From Paulinella micropora (Eukaryota > Cercozoa > Imbricatea > Euglyphida), in NCBI GenBank assembly GCA_009731375.1, contig BJOX01000007.1, positions 928,540-992,539 of the forward strand: a stretch of DNA of 64,000 nt. Reading direction: 5' to 3'. The notes below the pieces were generated by a model, which ran no database searches, was not told where the DNA came from, and saw only the letters and a list, made by a program, of their open reading frames with translations. Of the stretch, positions 12,201 through 26,244 are shown in pieces. Each line of letters begins with the position of its first letter. The stretch's first letter is position 1. A program made the translations under genes and the position numbers.

Positions 12201-12411
12201 TTGATCAGTGGTTGAGGATCGGGTCGGGTTGACACTGGAATGTCCACACTTGATGATCAGAGAGTGTGACCGTACAGGAGCCTTACCGCACTGGACTATT
12301 GGGAGTCACCCAGAGTGGTTCCGACTGACAAGGGAGAGTCTGGGTGATGTTTCACTTCTTCAATCACCGGCCGTTATTATCAATCCGTTTGTCCCTTGGG
12401 CATCAATTCAT

Positions 12412-12690
12412 ATATTGCTGTTGACATTCAAGACAACAACAAAAATTAGTTTTTCATTTTTGTGTCAGATTTTCATTTTTGTGACAGTTTTTCATTTTTG
12501 TGACAAAAATTCAAAATTTCAAATTTAACGGTAACATTTCGCGAAAATTTACGATATTTTGCGGACGAATATAGCCGTTAATTTGAAAATTCAAATTTTC
12601 ACCCAAAATCAAAATTCCAACCAAAACTGAAATTCCAACCAAAACAGAAAAATCAATTTTTTTTGTTGTCTTGAATGTCAACAGCAATAT
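12412..12690. mobile_element. Inverted-repeat element containing an FB core
   Basis: The termini ATATTGCTGTTGACATTC and GAATGTCAACAGCAATAT form an exact inverted pair, followed by AAGACAACAA on one side and TTGTTGTCTT on the other. The centre contains the FB core (ttttgcggacgaatatagccg). Internal sequence is AT-rich and non-coding. Confidence 0.75.
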
Positions 12691-12957
12691 TTTATAGTAC
12701 TATCGACTCGGAAAATTTGAATCTCAAACATACGGTCATAGAAGGTGACTTGAAGAGGGAACTCAATATCTAACGGGTGACCGGGATCGTAAAAACCGAC
12801 CCAACCCTAATATTGTCTCCGAATTCGCTCACGACGAGGGGCAGAGGAGAAAGCGGAGGCGGAAAAGTCGGTCATAATACATGGACACAATTGCGTTCGC
12901 GCAAGCAGAGGGAGATCTCCTGCAAGAACGTCCTGACCGGCCCTCGTATTACTGGGC

Positions 12958-13179
12958 ATATTCAAGTGTCAACCTCAACCATAGCATTCGAATTAAGAGC
13001 CAGATTTCAGATTAGCGGCCGGAATTCAAATTAGTTCAATTTAATGGCAGCATTAGCAAAGATTGCGCTGATTTTGCGGACGGATACAGCCGTTAAATGA
13101 ACTAATTTGAATTCTAGCCGCTAATCTGACATCTGGCTCTTAATTCAAATTTGATGGTTGGGGTTGACACTTGAATATC
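12958..13179. mobile_element. Foldback element FB, well-preserved copy
   Basis: Arms start at ATATTCAAGTGTCAACC and end at GGTTGACACTTGAATAT. The inner arms repeat ATTCGAATTAAGAGCCAGAT in inverted form. The core ttttgcggacggatacagcc lies near the middle. Confidence 0.75.
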
Positions 13180-13431
13180 TCCAGATATACCCGACAACCG
13201 CCAGGCGACCACCAATACCTCTCTTCCCCACTCTAAATTGCCAATCTCTGTTCGGCCGTTGCCAGTACAGAATTCTATTAAAGGAGGTCCATACTTTGAA
13301 GACCAAACGCCTGACACGCTCTACCAGGAGCGCCAACACACCGGTCAAATCTGTACAAAATCTGGTAAGGATGCTTGCAACGGAGCGTGGGTCGCGCGCG
13401 CGCCGCGCAGTGATTTTTCTTTTTGGTTTTG

Positions 13432-13436
<5 letters not shown>

Positions 13437-13498
<62 letters not shown>

Positions 13499-13615
13499 GT
13501 TACATATACATACATATATATATATACATACATATATATATATACATATAAATATTATATATATATATGCATGTATATATATAATATTATTTTTAAATTT
13601 ATTTTTTAAATGATA

Positions 13616-13655
<40 letters not shown>

Positions 13656-13660
13656 TGTAT
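13437..13660. repeat. (CT)n then (AT)n microsatellites
   Basis: A CT dinucleotide run of about 60 bp followed by ATAC and AT repeats. Confidence 0.9.
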
Positions 13661-13795
13661 ATATAAACCAATAAAGCGCTGTCACGTAACCGTTTCGTGC
13701 TCACGCCCGGCGAGTTGCTGGGCCTGGTCCAGAAAGGTGGCTTGGTTCTGTTTTTTCATTGTTTAGGGCGTATCCAGCACCAGAATAACGATGTA

Positions 13796-13873
13796 GGTAG
13801 GTAGGTAGATAGGTAGGTAGGTAGGTAGGTAGATAGGTAGCTAGATAGACAGGCAGGTAGGTGGATCGAGAGG

Positions 13874-13917
<44 letters not shown>

Positions 13918-14040
13918 ATAAGCGAACGCTAATCGTAACCTTCCCAGATTTTCCTACAAACGAATAGAGAGATAGATAAATAGATACGTAGGTTGATAGA
14001 TAGATAGATAGAAAGAAAGCCAAGTAGGTAGATAGGTAGG
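13796..14040. repeat. (GTAG)n, (GA)n and (GATA)n microsatellites
   Basis: Tetranucleotide GTAG/ATAG repeats followed by a GA run at 13869-13916 and short GATA runs near 13995-14040. Confidence 0.9.
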
Positions 14041-14560
14041 CACGTGCCGCCGCTCCTCCTCCATTTGGCTGAGCATACATAATCAGAGACTCGGGGTTCC
14101 CCGTGCCGCCTGCCAATATCACCTTGCTACCGGCCTATTTGGCTGAGTGCACATAAATCAGAGACTTGGGTTGCCGGGGGGGAGTGCCCCCCGGACCCCC
14201 CTTTCCCAAGCCGGGTGGGTACGCATATCGCGGGGAGGTGCCGGCTATTCGATTGGGGTACGCATATTGCGGGGCTATTTTCCTGCGGGAAGGGCCACCC
14301 GGAGCCCCGCTTCCCCATTCGACAGGGTACGCATATTGTATCGTCAGGTACGGCCATAATCAAGGAATTTTGGCATTCAGGACACTCCCCTGACTCAAAT
14401 ATTTGCATGACTTCAAAACACCACATAAACATCGACAAGGAGTCTAGGGCTTGACATCCTGTAAGTATGAGCTCCCAACTTCTCCTAGTTCTTGCACAAG
14501 CCATGATTTATTGCTGCCGGGCGGATGTGCGGCGGTGGGGGTGGGGGCGCACACCTTTCC
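14041..14560. repeat. GC-rich dispersed repeat related to 4740-5040
   Basis: Contains repeated 'gggtacgcatattgcgggg' units and the ending 'cccctgactcaaatatttg', which parallels 'cccctaacgcaaatatttg' at 4924-4942. No gene is supported. Confidence 0.55.
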
Positions 14561-15040
14561 CGCTCCCCCACATACCCCACACCCCTAACCCTCAAACCCT
14601 TCAAAGATACTTGTAATAAAACCGGCCACATACTGGAGATTGGTTCTGGAATCAGCCGACCACCAGGCACAAATGATAACAGGTGCAAACGACAGTGGCC
14701 ACACTTACCTGAAACCTGACATTTTTTTCTCAACTAGAAAGTGATTCTTGGTTTTCTGAAACTCACGCTGCAGCGGGGATGAGCAGCTGCGGAGGAAAAA
14801 CTGCAGAATGTCTTTGTCAGAAGACATTGAGTCCCAAATGCAGGGACTGAGGTCAGAATGTGTCCTGGCCGCTCACAAGAAAGATTGCTTCTCCAACCAA
14901 TATTTGCCCATATCCCAATCAATTTGTTCCGAAAGGGGAAATTTACAGGTAAAAAGAAGGCTGCGAGTACCTTCCTCGTTCGGGATCCATCATATTTTTT
15001 AACACGTTGTGCGTTGGGAGACGATTGTGGTGTTGACAAC
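14561..15040. other. Unique intergenic sequence, no gene recognised
   Basis: Short frames only; nothing recognisable. Confidence 0.5.
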
Positions 15041-15457
15041 TCAGCATGTATGCATGTAATTTATGTATGTAAGGCATGCATTCATGTATGTTTGTTATGT
15101 ATGCATGTATGTATGTACGATGTATGTATGTATGTATGTATGTATGTATGTATGCATGTATGTATGCAACAGGGCAAAAGGCGTGGACAAGGCCATGCCA
15201 CCAAACTGTGAGTTTGTAATTAATGAATTAATGAATTAATGCATTAATGAATTAACTAATTATTTGATTGATAATGATTAATTGATTAATTAATTAATTG
15301 ATTAATTAATGAATTAATTAGTTATTATTAATTAATTAATGAACTTGATTAATTAATTAATTAATTAACTAATAAATTAATTCATTATAACTAATTAATT
15401 AATTAATTAATCAATTAATTAATTAATTAATTTATTGATTGATTAATTAAGTAATTG

Positions 15458-15511
<54 letters not shown>

Positions 15512-15556
15512 GTAATAATAATAATAATGATAATAATAACAATGATAACAATAATT

Positions 15557-15593
<37 letters not shown>

Positions 15594-15636
15594 CAACAAC
15601 AACAACAACAACAACAGCAACAATAATAATAATAAC

Positions 15637-15674
<38 letters not shown>

Positions 15675-15739
15675 TAATAATAATAATAGTAATGATAATG
15701 ATAATAATAATAATAATAATAATGATAATAGTAGTAATA

Positions 15740-15829
<90 letters not shown>
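15041..15829. repeat. (GTAT)n, (AATT)n and (AAT)n arrays
   Basis: GTAT/GCAT repeats run to about 15170, TTAA-type tetranucleotides from 15212 to 15450, then (AAT)n with CAA interruptions. The last part is the tail of the following SINE-A. Confidence 0.95.
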
Positions 15830-15994
15830 GTGCTTCTCTGTCAATGGCTGATGCAAATCTGCACATGCGCCTCCATCGTCTCACCCGTGAGGGGAGTACG
15901 AAGAATTGACGATAGGCTCTAATGACACCCCCGCAAGGGCAGTTCCAACACTTCCAGACGGACCGGTATGTTCAATGAAAATACTGGTGGCACC

Positions 15995-15996
<2 letters not shown>
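15830..15996 (-). mobile_element. SINE-A copy, head truncated
   Basis: The body and 3' motif are present; the copy stops after CGGTGCC, losing the tRNA-like head. (AAT)n lies on both sides. Confidence 0.85.
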
Positions 15997-16068
<72 letters not shown>

Positions 16069-16302
16069 GTGCTTCGCAGTAAATGGCGAATGCATTTCTG
16101 CACATGTGCCTCCATCGTCTCACCCGTGAGGGGAGTACGAAGACGATAGGCTCTACTGACACCCCCGCAAGGCAGCTCCAAGCCTTCCAGACAGACCAAT
16201 ACTTTCGAAGAAAATATCCTTTGAAAATACTGGCACCGACGGGAATCGAACTGGCGACAGGTCCCAGATGGTAGACCTTAACCACTGGGCTATCGCGGTG
16301 CC
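16069..16302 (-). mobile_element. SINE-A copy with complete tRNA-like head, most diverged
   Basis: Reads on the minus strand from the tRNA-like head at 16302 to the (ATT)n tail. It differs from the other copies by several substitutions and small indels in the body, so it is an older insertion. Confidence 0.85.
16232..16302 (-). other. tRNA-like SINE head (not a functional tRNA gene)
   Basis: On the minus strand the 5' end GGCACCG pairs with the 3' end CGGTGCC, giving a 7-bp acceptor-like stem. A-box (TAGCCCAGTGG) and B-box (AGTTCGATTCC) promoter elements are present. The D-arm and anticodon arm do not fold cleanly, and every copy is joined to the same SINE body, so this is an RNA polymerase III promoter module. 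Confidence 0.75.
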
Positions 16303-16305
16303 ACA

Positions 16306-16355
<50 letters not shown>

Positions 16356-16477
16356 TAATAATAATAATAAGAATAACAATAATAATAATAATAATATAAT
16401 ATCATATAATAATAATAATAATAATAATAATATAATATAATAATAATAATAATAATAATAATATAGTAGTAGTAGTG

Positions 16478-16514
<37 letters not shown>

Positions 16515-16538
16515 TAGTAGTAGTAGTAGTAGTAGTAA

Positions 16539-16627
<89 letters not shown>

Positions 16628-16628
16628 A

Positions 16629-16693
<65 letters not shown>

Positions 16694-16768
16694 TGTACAA
16701 AGCCTGGGAAACATACATACATACATAACATACATACATACATACATATGGGCTATCGCGGTGCCACA

Positions 16769-16842
<74 letters not shown>

Positions 16843-16875
16843 GAATAACAATAATAATAATAATAATATAATATC

Positions 16876-16919
<44 letters not shown>

Positions 16920-16961
16920 TAATATAATAATAACAATAATAATAATATAGTAGTAGTAGTG

Positions 16962-17036
<75 letters not shown>

Positions 17037-17037
17037 A

Positions 17038-17100
<63 letters not shown>

Positions 17101-17160
17101 GTACAAAGCCTGGGAAACATACATACATACATAACATACATACATACATACATACATACA
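16303..17160. repeat. Duplicated (AAT)n-(GTA)n compound block
   Basis: The order (AAT)n, 'gaataacaat', 'ataatatcatataat', (GTA)n, 'tacaaagcctgggaaacatac' occurs twice (16303-16740 and 16746-17130). A third partial end is near 17177. This is a segmental duplication of about 450 bp. Confidence 0.85.
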
Positions 17161-17240
17161 TAAACATACATACCTGTGTACAAAGCCTGGGAAGCATACA
17201 TACATACATACATACATACAGACATACATACATACATACA

Positions 17241-17272
<32 letters not shown>

Positions 17273-17675
17273 GATATACAGATTATATTGTATTATATTA
17301 TATTATATTATATTATATTATATTATATTATATTATATTATATTATATCATATTATATTATAAGATATTAAGATATTATAAGATATTATAAGATATTATA
17401 AGATATTATATTATATTATATTATATTATATTATTATATTAAATTTATATTATATTTATATTATATTATATTATATTATATTATATTATATTATATTATA
17501 TTATACTATATTATACTATATTATATTATATTATGTAAATATTATATTAATATTATATTAATATTATATTATATTATATTATATTATATTATATTATACT
17601 ATGTTATGTTATGTTATATTATATTATATTATATTATATTATGTTATATTATATTAAATTGTGTTATATTATACT
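17161..17675. repeat. (CATA)n then pentanucleotide (TATAT)n arrays
   Basis: CATA repeats run to about 17280, followed by about 390 bp of imperfect ATATT pentanucleotides. Confidence 0.95.
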
Positions 17676-18780
17676 AGGCGCAGCAGGACACCTAAGAGAG
17701 TCATTGCTTGTGGAAAAAAGGTGCATAAGCTGCCAAGTCAGCTACACTTGGACATGTGCGTACATGAGTTGTCCTTAATAATGTGTGAATGCATGACAAC
17801 GAAGCAAGCTTCGTGCATTTAGTTTACATGAGTTCGTGCAATTACGTATGTATGAGTGCTGCGTGAAAAGTTTGTAGGTACAACAAGCAATTAAAATTTT
17901 AAGAGCTTCGTTCTCAGCCGATCCTTGGGTACTAAGTCTGTGCCGTAGTCAGTAAGAAAGCTCTTGATGAGAGCTTTCAACTGAACATTTTTTTTGTTTT
18001 TTTTGGTTCTGGATGTTCAGCAAGAGCCAAGATACTAGGTGAGGAGGGCCGGCTTCCGAACGGCTTTTGCGTTGTTGTTGTTGTTGTTGTTGTTGCTGTT
18101 GTTGTTGTTTGCACACAGCCACAAAAGCAGACTAGCTTGGAGAACGAACGACTGGAAGCCGTTGTTCATTGTACCTACATATATACAATAAACATCTCAT
18201 GAATGCATGTTTGCATGAAATTATGTACCTCACAACCTCGGCGTCGTCCTCCTCCTCCACCTGCAGTGCACATTCCCAAAAGACAAATTGGTAGCCAACC
18301 CAACCACCATTCCATTATCCATATTGTATGCATTTCCTTGGGGAGTGCTTGAAGCAAAAATGTTTCCCAATCATCCGCAAGGCCCTAGTAAATATTCTCC
18401 CTTTGGCCTTGGTGGTCTCTTGAGAATGTGCAATTCTTCACAGAAGCCCACGGCCGATCCTTCTGTTTGCCAAACTTACTGTTTGCGGGGATTTCTTTGG
18501 AATTCCTGATTGAAGTTTCTGAAGCGATAGTGCTCCGCCAGCCCACCCTGCCCTAAGCTGAGGGTTCCATAGGTTTCCCTTGGTATTGCTGAGCGTGCCA
18601 TGAGAAGTGTCGCAATAAAAGCATGACTTCAGGCGCTTCGCGCTCAGAAATGTTATGTTGGAAATTGTGTCGTGGCTTGATCAAAAGCCGTTGATGAACG
18701 CTTTTTGATAAGCAACATACATTTGGCCTTAGCGTAAAAGGCACTTGAAGTCTTTATTTCTTGTAGAACTGAGAACCTCT
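17676..18780. other. Intergenic sequence with M-family remnants
   Basis: Fragments such as 'agagcttcgttctcagccgat' (17900) and 'gacttcaggcgcttcg' (18625) match the inner inverted repeats of the MITE-like M elements. (GTT)n lies near 18070. No gene is recognised. Confidence 0.5.
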
Positions 18781-18784
18781 CGCG

Positions 18785-18977
18785 TACATACATGTAATAT
18801 GTATAAGTAAACGTATGTGTATGTGTACATGTATATGTATAAGGAAATGTATATGCATATGCATATGCATATGCATCTGCATAGGTATATGTATAGGTAT
18901 ATGTATATGTTTTTGTATATGTATATGTAATGTATATGTATATGTATATGTATATGTGTGTATATGTATATGTATAC

Positions 18978-19028
<51 letters not shown>

Positions 19029-19045
19029 CATGTATATGTATATGT
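18785..19045. repeat. (TATATG)n hexanucleotide minisatellite
   Basis: Imperfect ATGTAT hexamers over about 260 bp. Confidence 0.95.
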
Positions 19046-19199
19046 ATGCGTTTCAGAGCTACTCACTGCCACAATCTTGCCAGATCGTTTGGCAGATTTT
19101 TATCAAAGTGATATTAGATTAAGTGAAAACACAAGCAAACAATCGCTATTCACATTTTTCTGATCGGAGCATACATGCTGTTTGGAACGCTGTTTGCAG

Positions 19200-19375
19200 T
19201 AGGCAGTGACTTCAAGCGCTTTGTTACTACTCATTTTATCCGTGAACGAGACTTCAAGCGCTTTGCTCGCAGCTACTTTTGATTGCTGTTGCTTTGTTAC
19301 TACTCATTTTATCCGTGAACGATGACTTCAAGCGCTTTGCTCGCAGCTACTTTTGATTGCTGTTGCTTGTGCTGA
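19200..19375. repeat. Tandem duplication of a roughly 75-bp unit
   Basis: The text from 'tttgttactactcatttt' to 'gattgctgttgc' occurs twice in a row and includes the M-type motif gacttcaagcgcttt. Confidence 0.75.
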
Positions 19376-19840
19376 GGTTCATGTGAAAGCTCTCATCGCG
19401 ACCTTTTGATTGAGTCATGACACACTTGAACATAAACGTTGCTTGAGATTAAATCGCTTGAAGGTCATGACTTCTCATACTTCGTATACTAATGTAGAAC
19501 TCTCACATTTTCCTCATGACTCTAACACAATTTTTTCGTGCCAAAACGACCGTGCCCGCTAGAAGCAGGAAGAGAGAGTAGAGAAAGAAAATACAACATT
19601 CAATCATACGAACATCGAAATTTCAAAAGCACGAGAAACGAAAATGAAAAACAAGCAAATTTTTTTAGTGTCTCTTGCACCGCCCTACCTACCTACCTAC
19701 CCATCACCTACCTACAAGTATTGATTCTTTCCGTGTCAAACGACAATGGCCTTGGTGACTGATTCAGGGAAACTCTTTCTGTGTCGACAGAAAATCCACG
19801 CGTTGATGGCAAGTGGTAGTCAGTCTTTGCTTGTATTGCT

Positions 19841-20038
19841 GACGACATTCAAGTGGCAAATCAGCCAACTTTGATCTCATTTTCCTTGATCAATAGTGAT
19901 GCTACAAGAATACCGAAGCCATCGCTTGAAGGCTCATGACAAGGGCTTTCAAATGATGTGCTTAGCCTTTCTGTATCTCAAGTATTGATTGAGAAAAGTG
20001 AGTTCAAAGTTGGGGGATTTTGCCACTTAAATGTCGTC
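19841..20038. mobile_element. MITE-like element P, best-preserved copy
   Basis: The termini GACGACATTCAAGTGGCAAA and TTTTGCCACTTAAATGTCGTC are an inverted pair with one mismatch in the first 18. Inner arms share GCCAACTTTGA / TTCAAAGTTGG. Non-coding; related to 9226-9424. Confidence 0.75.
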
Positions 20039-20179
20039 TGTAATATATGTGCAACTTACCCGAGCTCGGGCGTGGAGGGGGCAGTGGCTCCTTCCTCCTT
20101 ACTCGCTCTTCTGCTCAAGCCAACATGACATACATATATTTATATATATGTATATATTACATGTATGGTGTGCATGATA

Positions 20180-20182
20180 ACG

Positions 20183-20271
<89 letters not shown>

Positions 20272-20357
20272 TATGATAATAATAATAATAATAAATAATA
20301 ATAATAATAATAATAATAATGATGATGATGATGATGATAATAATAATAATAATAATA
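20180..20357. repeat. (AAT)n array
   Basis: An AAT run that forms the tail of the following minus-strand RE-B. Confidence 0.95.
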
Positions 20358-20764
20358 CTATATCTGAGGCGTACTGATGCAGCTAATGGCATATCCTCAA
20401 CGGACATAAGCCTCCAATACCCTTGTTCGAGGTCCTCCACCCCCCCGTGTCAGTCTCTCGCCTGATGATCGGGGCCACCGATGGAGCTCCTGAGGGCAAG
20501 ACTGCACTAAGCCGAGGTTATTCCGCAGTCCCAGCAACCTCTTGCAAGACGTCACCGAATGTGCAAGTGCATACACCAAGCGCGGTTGCTAGAGCTGCCT
20601 CGAAACCCCACCCATAACAATCTGGTGTCTGCTGGGTCCTGGGCTATCAACCAGCATATGCGGAGTTTAAGATCTTTTACGCGCGCAACGACCCTCCTCC
20701 CCAGCATCTACCACCAAAGGGTTATGAGTTGGCGTCACAGTTTAACGCCTTGAGGCCATTGGGC
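20358..20764 (-). mobile_element. RE-B copy, full length
   Basis: Matches 3922-4330 with no difference seen by eye until the last few bases. Flanked on both sides by (AAT)n (20765-20893 on the 5' side). Confidence 0.85.
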
Positions 20765-20838
<74 letters not shown>

Positions 20839-20844
20839 GTAATA

Positions 20845-20880
<36 letters not shown>

Positions 20881-20893
20881 GTAATAATAATAA
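20765..20893. repeat. (AAT)n array on the 5' side of RE-B
   Basis: AAT trinucleotides with several TAG interruptions. Confidence 0.95.
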
Positions 20894-21083
20894 GCAACAA
20901 GGAAAGTGGCCATGGTAGCGAATAAAATAAGAAGAAGACAAACAAACAAACAAAAAACAAAGATTTAAACAAATATACACGGTACATGTTGAATGCTTAA
21001 ACGGCAAAGAAAGACGGAAACATACTACATGCTTTACATTTTCAGCGAGCTACATTAACAAACGGTACATCTATCTGGCTACC

Positions 21084-21597
21084 CAATACCATCTACCAAT
21101 CTATCAATCTATCAATCAATCTACCCGGAGCCATGCTAGCCTTACTATGTCGTGCTTGCACATATATTCCCCCCTACAACGACGACGCCTTTGTGCCCTC
21201 CGTTGATCTACGGCTTCATGCGCATTCCTGTCGTGCCGTTGGACGAACAGACAACAGCAGGCTCTTAACCATGGAAACGTGATGCGTAAAGGGATGATGA
21301 AGCTGAGGGTGTAAGGAGAGAGGATAGATCCTCGCACAACGAGCGTGAACTCCCGAAACCTCGGCTTACATTCCCGTCATTTCCTTATGGCACACGCCTC
21401 TGGGGGAGTCCCGCGGTTGTGACCGTTCATATTCATTTCTCGGGCCCGGCTACTCTTTCAGCTTGAGCTGGGCACAGGTATTAACCTGGTGTACTTTGAT
21501 ACACAACCTGCGAAGGCGTTGATAGCTTTTGATTGGGTAGTAATATGGACGCTTATGGCCTTTTATGCTATGCGATGCCCATAGATCAAACAAACAT
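21084..21597 (+). mobile_element. RE-E repeat, copy 1, TATC-tailed
   Basis: First of three related blocks of about 450-500 bp. It ends 'gcgatgcccatagatcaaac' and then runs into (TATC)n at 21598-21813. Shared internal text includes 'gttgatctacggcttc' and 'gcttgagctgggcacaggta'. Confidence 0.7.
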
Positions 21598-21607
21598 ATC
21601 TATCTAT

Positions 21608-21693
<86 letters not shown>

Positions 21694-21754
21694 CATCTTC
21701 TATCTACCTACCTACCTACCTACCTACCTATCTACCTATTTATGTATGTATCTA

Positions 21755-21812
<58 letters not shown>

Positions 21813-21815
<3 letters not shown>

Positions 21816-22265
21816 CCTGGAGACGGTCTCTGCCACTGGCAACTCAGCCTAGGGTTCAGATCTAACTATCTCCTACAATGACGATTTTGTGTCCGCCGTT
21901 AATCGCGCGCAGCGCAAGGGCTAAACAGGCAACCAACTCCTGACCATGGCTGATGAAGTCGGGGCGTGATGCAAAGGGTTGATGAAGTCGGGGTTGTAGA
22001 AAGTAACTCACAACGAGCGTGAACTCCTGAAACCTCGACTTGCTCATGGCATCATCTCCTTAGGGCACACGCTCCTGGGGAGTGTTCTAGTGTTGTCCCG
22101 TATAGTTCAAAAGGGCTCGGCTACCTTTCGGCTTGAACTGGGCACAGACACCAACCACAGCGAGACAGTGGTTGGTGTGCAGCTTGGCCGGTGCTGAAAG
22201 TTCTTGTCCGGGGGTAGTATAGGAGGCCATGGCTTTTCAAGCTAAGCCACGCCCATAGATTAAAC
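21813..22265 (+). mobile_element. RE-E repeat, copy 2
   Basis: Starts 'ccctggagacggtctctgcc' and ends 'cccatagattaaacatatc' before (TATC)n. The internal region is shorter than in copies 1 and 3. Confidence 0.7.
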
Positions 22266-22292
22266 ATATCTATCTATCTATCTATCTATCTA

Positions 22293-22980
<688 letters not shown>

Positions 22981-23753
22981 GGGGGCTAGCACGCGGGCAA
23001 ATCTTAAGTTATGTCTTGCTTGCACATCCACACCCCCCATACAGACATTCACCAGCTGTTTAGAGCGCAACGTTGCTAGCAAATTGGGGACAGCTGGTGC
23101 AGCGTGATTGGCCAGGGTTGATGACTACCTACCGTAAGCTACCGTAAATTACGGCATCATGGGCCCTCGATACACTATCAAACTGCGGGAAAGTCCTAAG
23201 AGCCTTTGATACCTCGGCCTCCGGGAAATCGAGAGGTGCAGAAGGCGATGTAACGGTGGTGGGATGGTAAAATTTCAAAGTTTATGGCCACGCCGGGAAT
23301 AATGGGCAATCCGCAACCAAGTCCCTTCTTGTCAGGCCAACCCCGCGCATGGCTCCTACTCGGTACAAATACCCCTTGATCGGCTGCCTTGGATGACATT
23401 GTGTTTCGACTTGAGATTTAGTGAGCATTTGACACCGCATTCGACTTGAGATTAGCAGTGGACTCGGCAAATGGCCCCTACTCTCGACGTCAGCCCACTT
23501 AATAACATTGTCACCGCTGCGGCGGGCCCGGTAGTCCTCCGTCACCACTACCCAGTGGTGTCCTGACAAATGGGAAAGGCTCAGAGACCAGACGGGAGTG
23601 GTGATTTTCCTTGTGTGCTGGTGGGCACATTAGCAGTGAGATCTTGACCACCGCGAAAGGCGGGCCCCGGGGTAAGCCTGGGGGGCGCGTGTTCCTGCAC
23701 GTGTCTGGATTGTAAGCCCGCCCGTCCAGGCATCCATTCCACCCCGCCACCCG
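22981..23753. other. GC-rich intergenic sequence between TATC arrays
   Basis: Unique within the window. Short frames on both strands without recognisable domains; no feature is supported. Confidence 0.5.
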
Positions 23754-23755
23754 GA

Positions 23756-23840
<85 letters not shown>

Positions 23841-24067
23841 CATCTGTCTATGTATCTGTCTATCTATCTTCTATCTACCAATCCATCCATTTATCAATCT
23901 ATCTTTCTATCTATCTATTTGGGTCTTCGAGTGTCTTGCGCGGAGACGTTGCGATTGGAATGCGAATTTTCATATGCGCAAAGAGAGCGCGTCGAGAAAT
24001 GCCAGAGTGCAATAGATGCCTATATCCTCGGAAATGCAGAGCTGCTGGATTAAACATATCTATTTAG

Positions 24068-24141
<74 letters not shown>

Positions 24142-24156
24142 CCATCCATCCATGTT

Positions 24157-24199
<43 letters not shown>

Positions 24200-24241
24200 C
24201 TATCTATCTATCTACCTGCCTATCTATCTATAATCTATCTA

Positions 24242-24308
<67 letters not shown>

Positions 24309-24376
24309 GTCTGTCTATCTATCTATCTGTCTGTCTGTCTATCTATCCGTCTGTCTGTGTACCTACGCCCATCTAC

Positions 24377-24466
<90 letters not shown>

Positions 24467-24494
24467 GTCTGTCGGTCTACCTATGTCCACCATG

Positions 24495-24570
<76 letters not shown>
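23754..24570. repeat. (TATC)n arrays with one unique insert
   Basis: TATC arrays at 23754-23920 and 24051-24570 flank a unique piece of about 130 bp ending 'ggattaaacatatctat', the same junction text as RE-E. TCTG and TACC variants occur. The long frames are tetranucleotide translations. Confidence 0.95.
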
Positions 24571-24572
<2 letters not shown>

Positions 24573-25080
24573 CGAAAAGAAGAGTCCAAAAGTGCACGTC
24601 CATCCGGACTATAAGTCACAACCCGGCATTGTCAACCCGGATTCCACCCACAGTGTTGACGCCGAGACATACTCTCATTTCGTCCAAGAAGTGCCCCGAA
24701 AGAACTAATCATAAGAAGAAAGCACCTGATTTTGCCATCAACACCAAGCAAATGGAAAGACATTGAAGAACTCCAATCCGCCCTCCCTCTCATCCTCCCC
24801 TTATCTCTCATCCTGTATTCCGTCATAGCCGTCCAGTGTTGCATAGCCCGGGCTAGGTCCCTTCGGGGGTTTAGGCCTTTACACAATGTCATCATTGTAG
24901 CTTGCGCAAGCTTACGGTGCTCAAAACACTTGGACTAACGGCTTCCTTTTCTTTCTCTTCTTCCTTATCCTCCCACTCTCCATTCCTAGATTGCCTTTTT
25001 CTTCAACGTCCTTCCTCCTCTTCTTTTTCCAGAACACAGTCTACCCGTGATTCCCATCCCGGACACATGCACAGTACACA
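24571..25080. other. Unique intergenic sequence, no gene recognised
   Basis: Pyrimidine-rich from 24940 to 25030. Several short frames; none recognisable. Confidence 0.5.
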
Positions 25081-25140
25081 AATTATTGTTTGATGTGAAA
25101 CTGCGTTCCTTTGCAAGGACTACATTCCTTTGCGACATCT
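25081..25140 (-). repeat. RE-F short dispersed repeat (about 55 bp)
   Basis: The reverse complement of blocks at 49668-49722 and 49804-49858, with one small difference. It contains 'gatgtgaaactgcgttcctt' and lies next to TATC-type arrays. Confidence 0.75.
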
Positions 25141-25220
25141 CATCTCACCATCCATCTGTCTATCTACCTGTGTCTATCTGTCTACCTGTCAATCAATCAA
25201 TGAATCAATCAATCATCTAC

Positions 25221-25301
<81 letters not shown>

Positions 25302-25493
25302 CATCTACCTACCTTCCTACCTACCTACCACAATCTACATCTACACCTTCGCCTGCACCTGGAGATACATCTAGATCTACATCTTCATCGACGTATGTAG
25401 ATAGATAGATAAAGAGATAGACAGATAGATAAATAAATAGATAGGTAGACAGACAGGCAGACAGACCGATAGATATATGGATGGATAGATAGG

Positions 25494-25525
<32 letters not shown>

Positions 25526-25545
25526 AGATAGATAGATAGATGAGA
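25141..25545. repeat. (TATC)n then (GATA)n arrays
   Basis: TATC at 25210-25300 changes to TACC, then to GATA-type repeats from 25395 to 25545, giving a small inverted microsatellite pair. Confidence 0.9.
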
Positions 25546-25859
25546 TATCGACTAATGTCAGAAAAAAGGAGCTTCTGATTTCGTCAACCAAGGAAGTCTG
25601 TAAAGTATTGACCCGATGCCCAGCTAAGCCGTGATGTTTGCACGGAAGGGACTGATACAGGCGATACCAAAGCTCCCTAGTACCAGGCGGGGCCAGGGCT
25701 CGTTCCATAAGCGCCCCTTGCAGAACGAGCTCCCACCTCCATTACAGAGGGCCCAGTAAGCAGATGGAGTTTCGAGACTGTTCGACAGTCTAGTATAAAC
25801 CGACAGAGCACTGTGGGTTTTATTCCGGGCTCAACAAGCGAGAAAGGGCACCCTGAGGG
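25546..25859 (-). mobile_element. RE-D copy, minus strand
   Basis: The reverse complement of 37569-37913 apart from a few substitutions. Its (TATC)n tail is the GATA array at 25395-25545. Cut by a 10-N gap at 25860-25869. Confidence 0.8.
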
Positions 25860-25869
25860 NNNNNNNNNN

Positions 25870-26244
<375 letters not shown>

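Noticed and set aside
16232-16302. A functional tRNA gene
   Set aside because: Acceptor ends, A-box and B-box are present, but the inner arms do not fold properly and every copy continues into the same SINE body.
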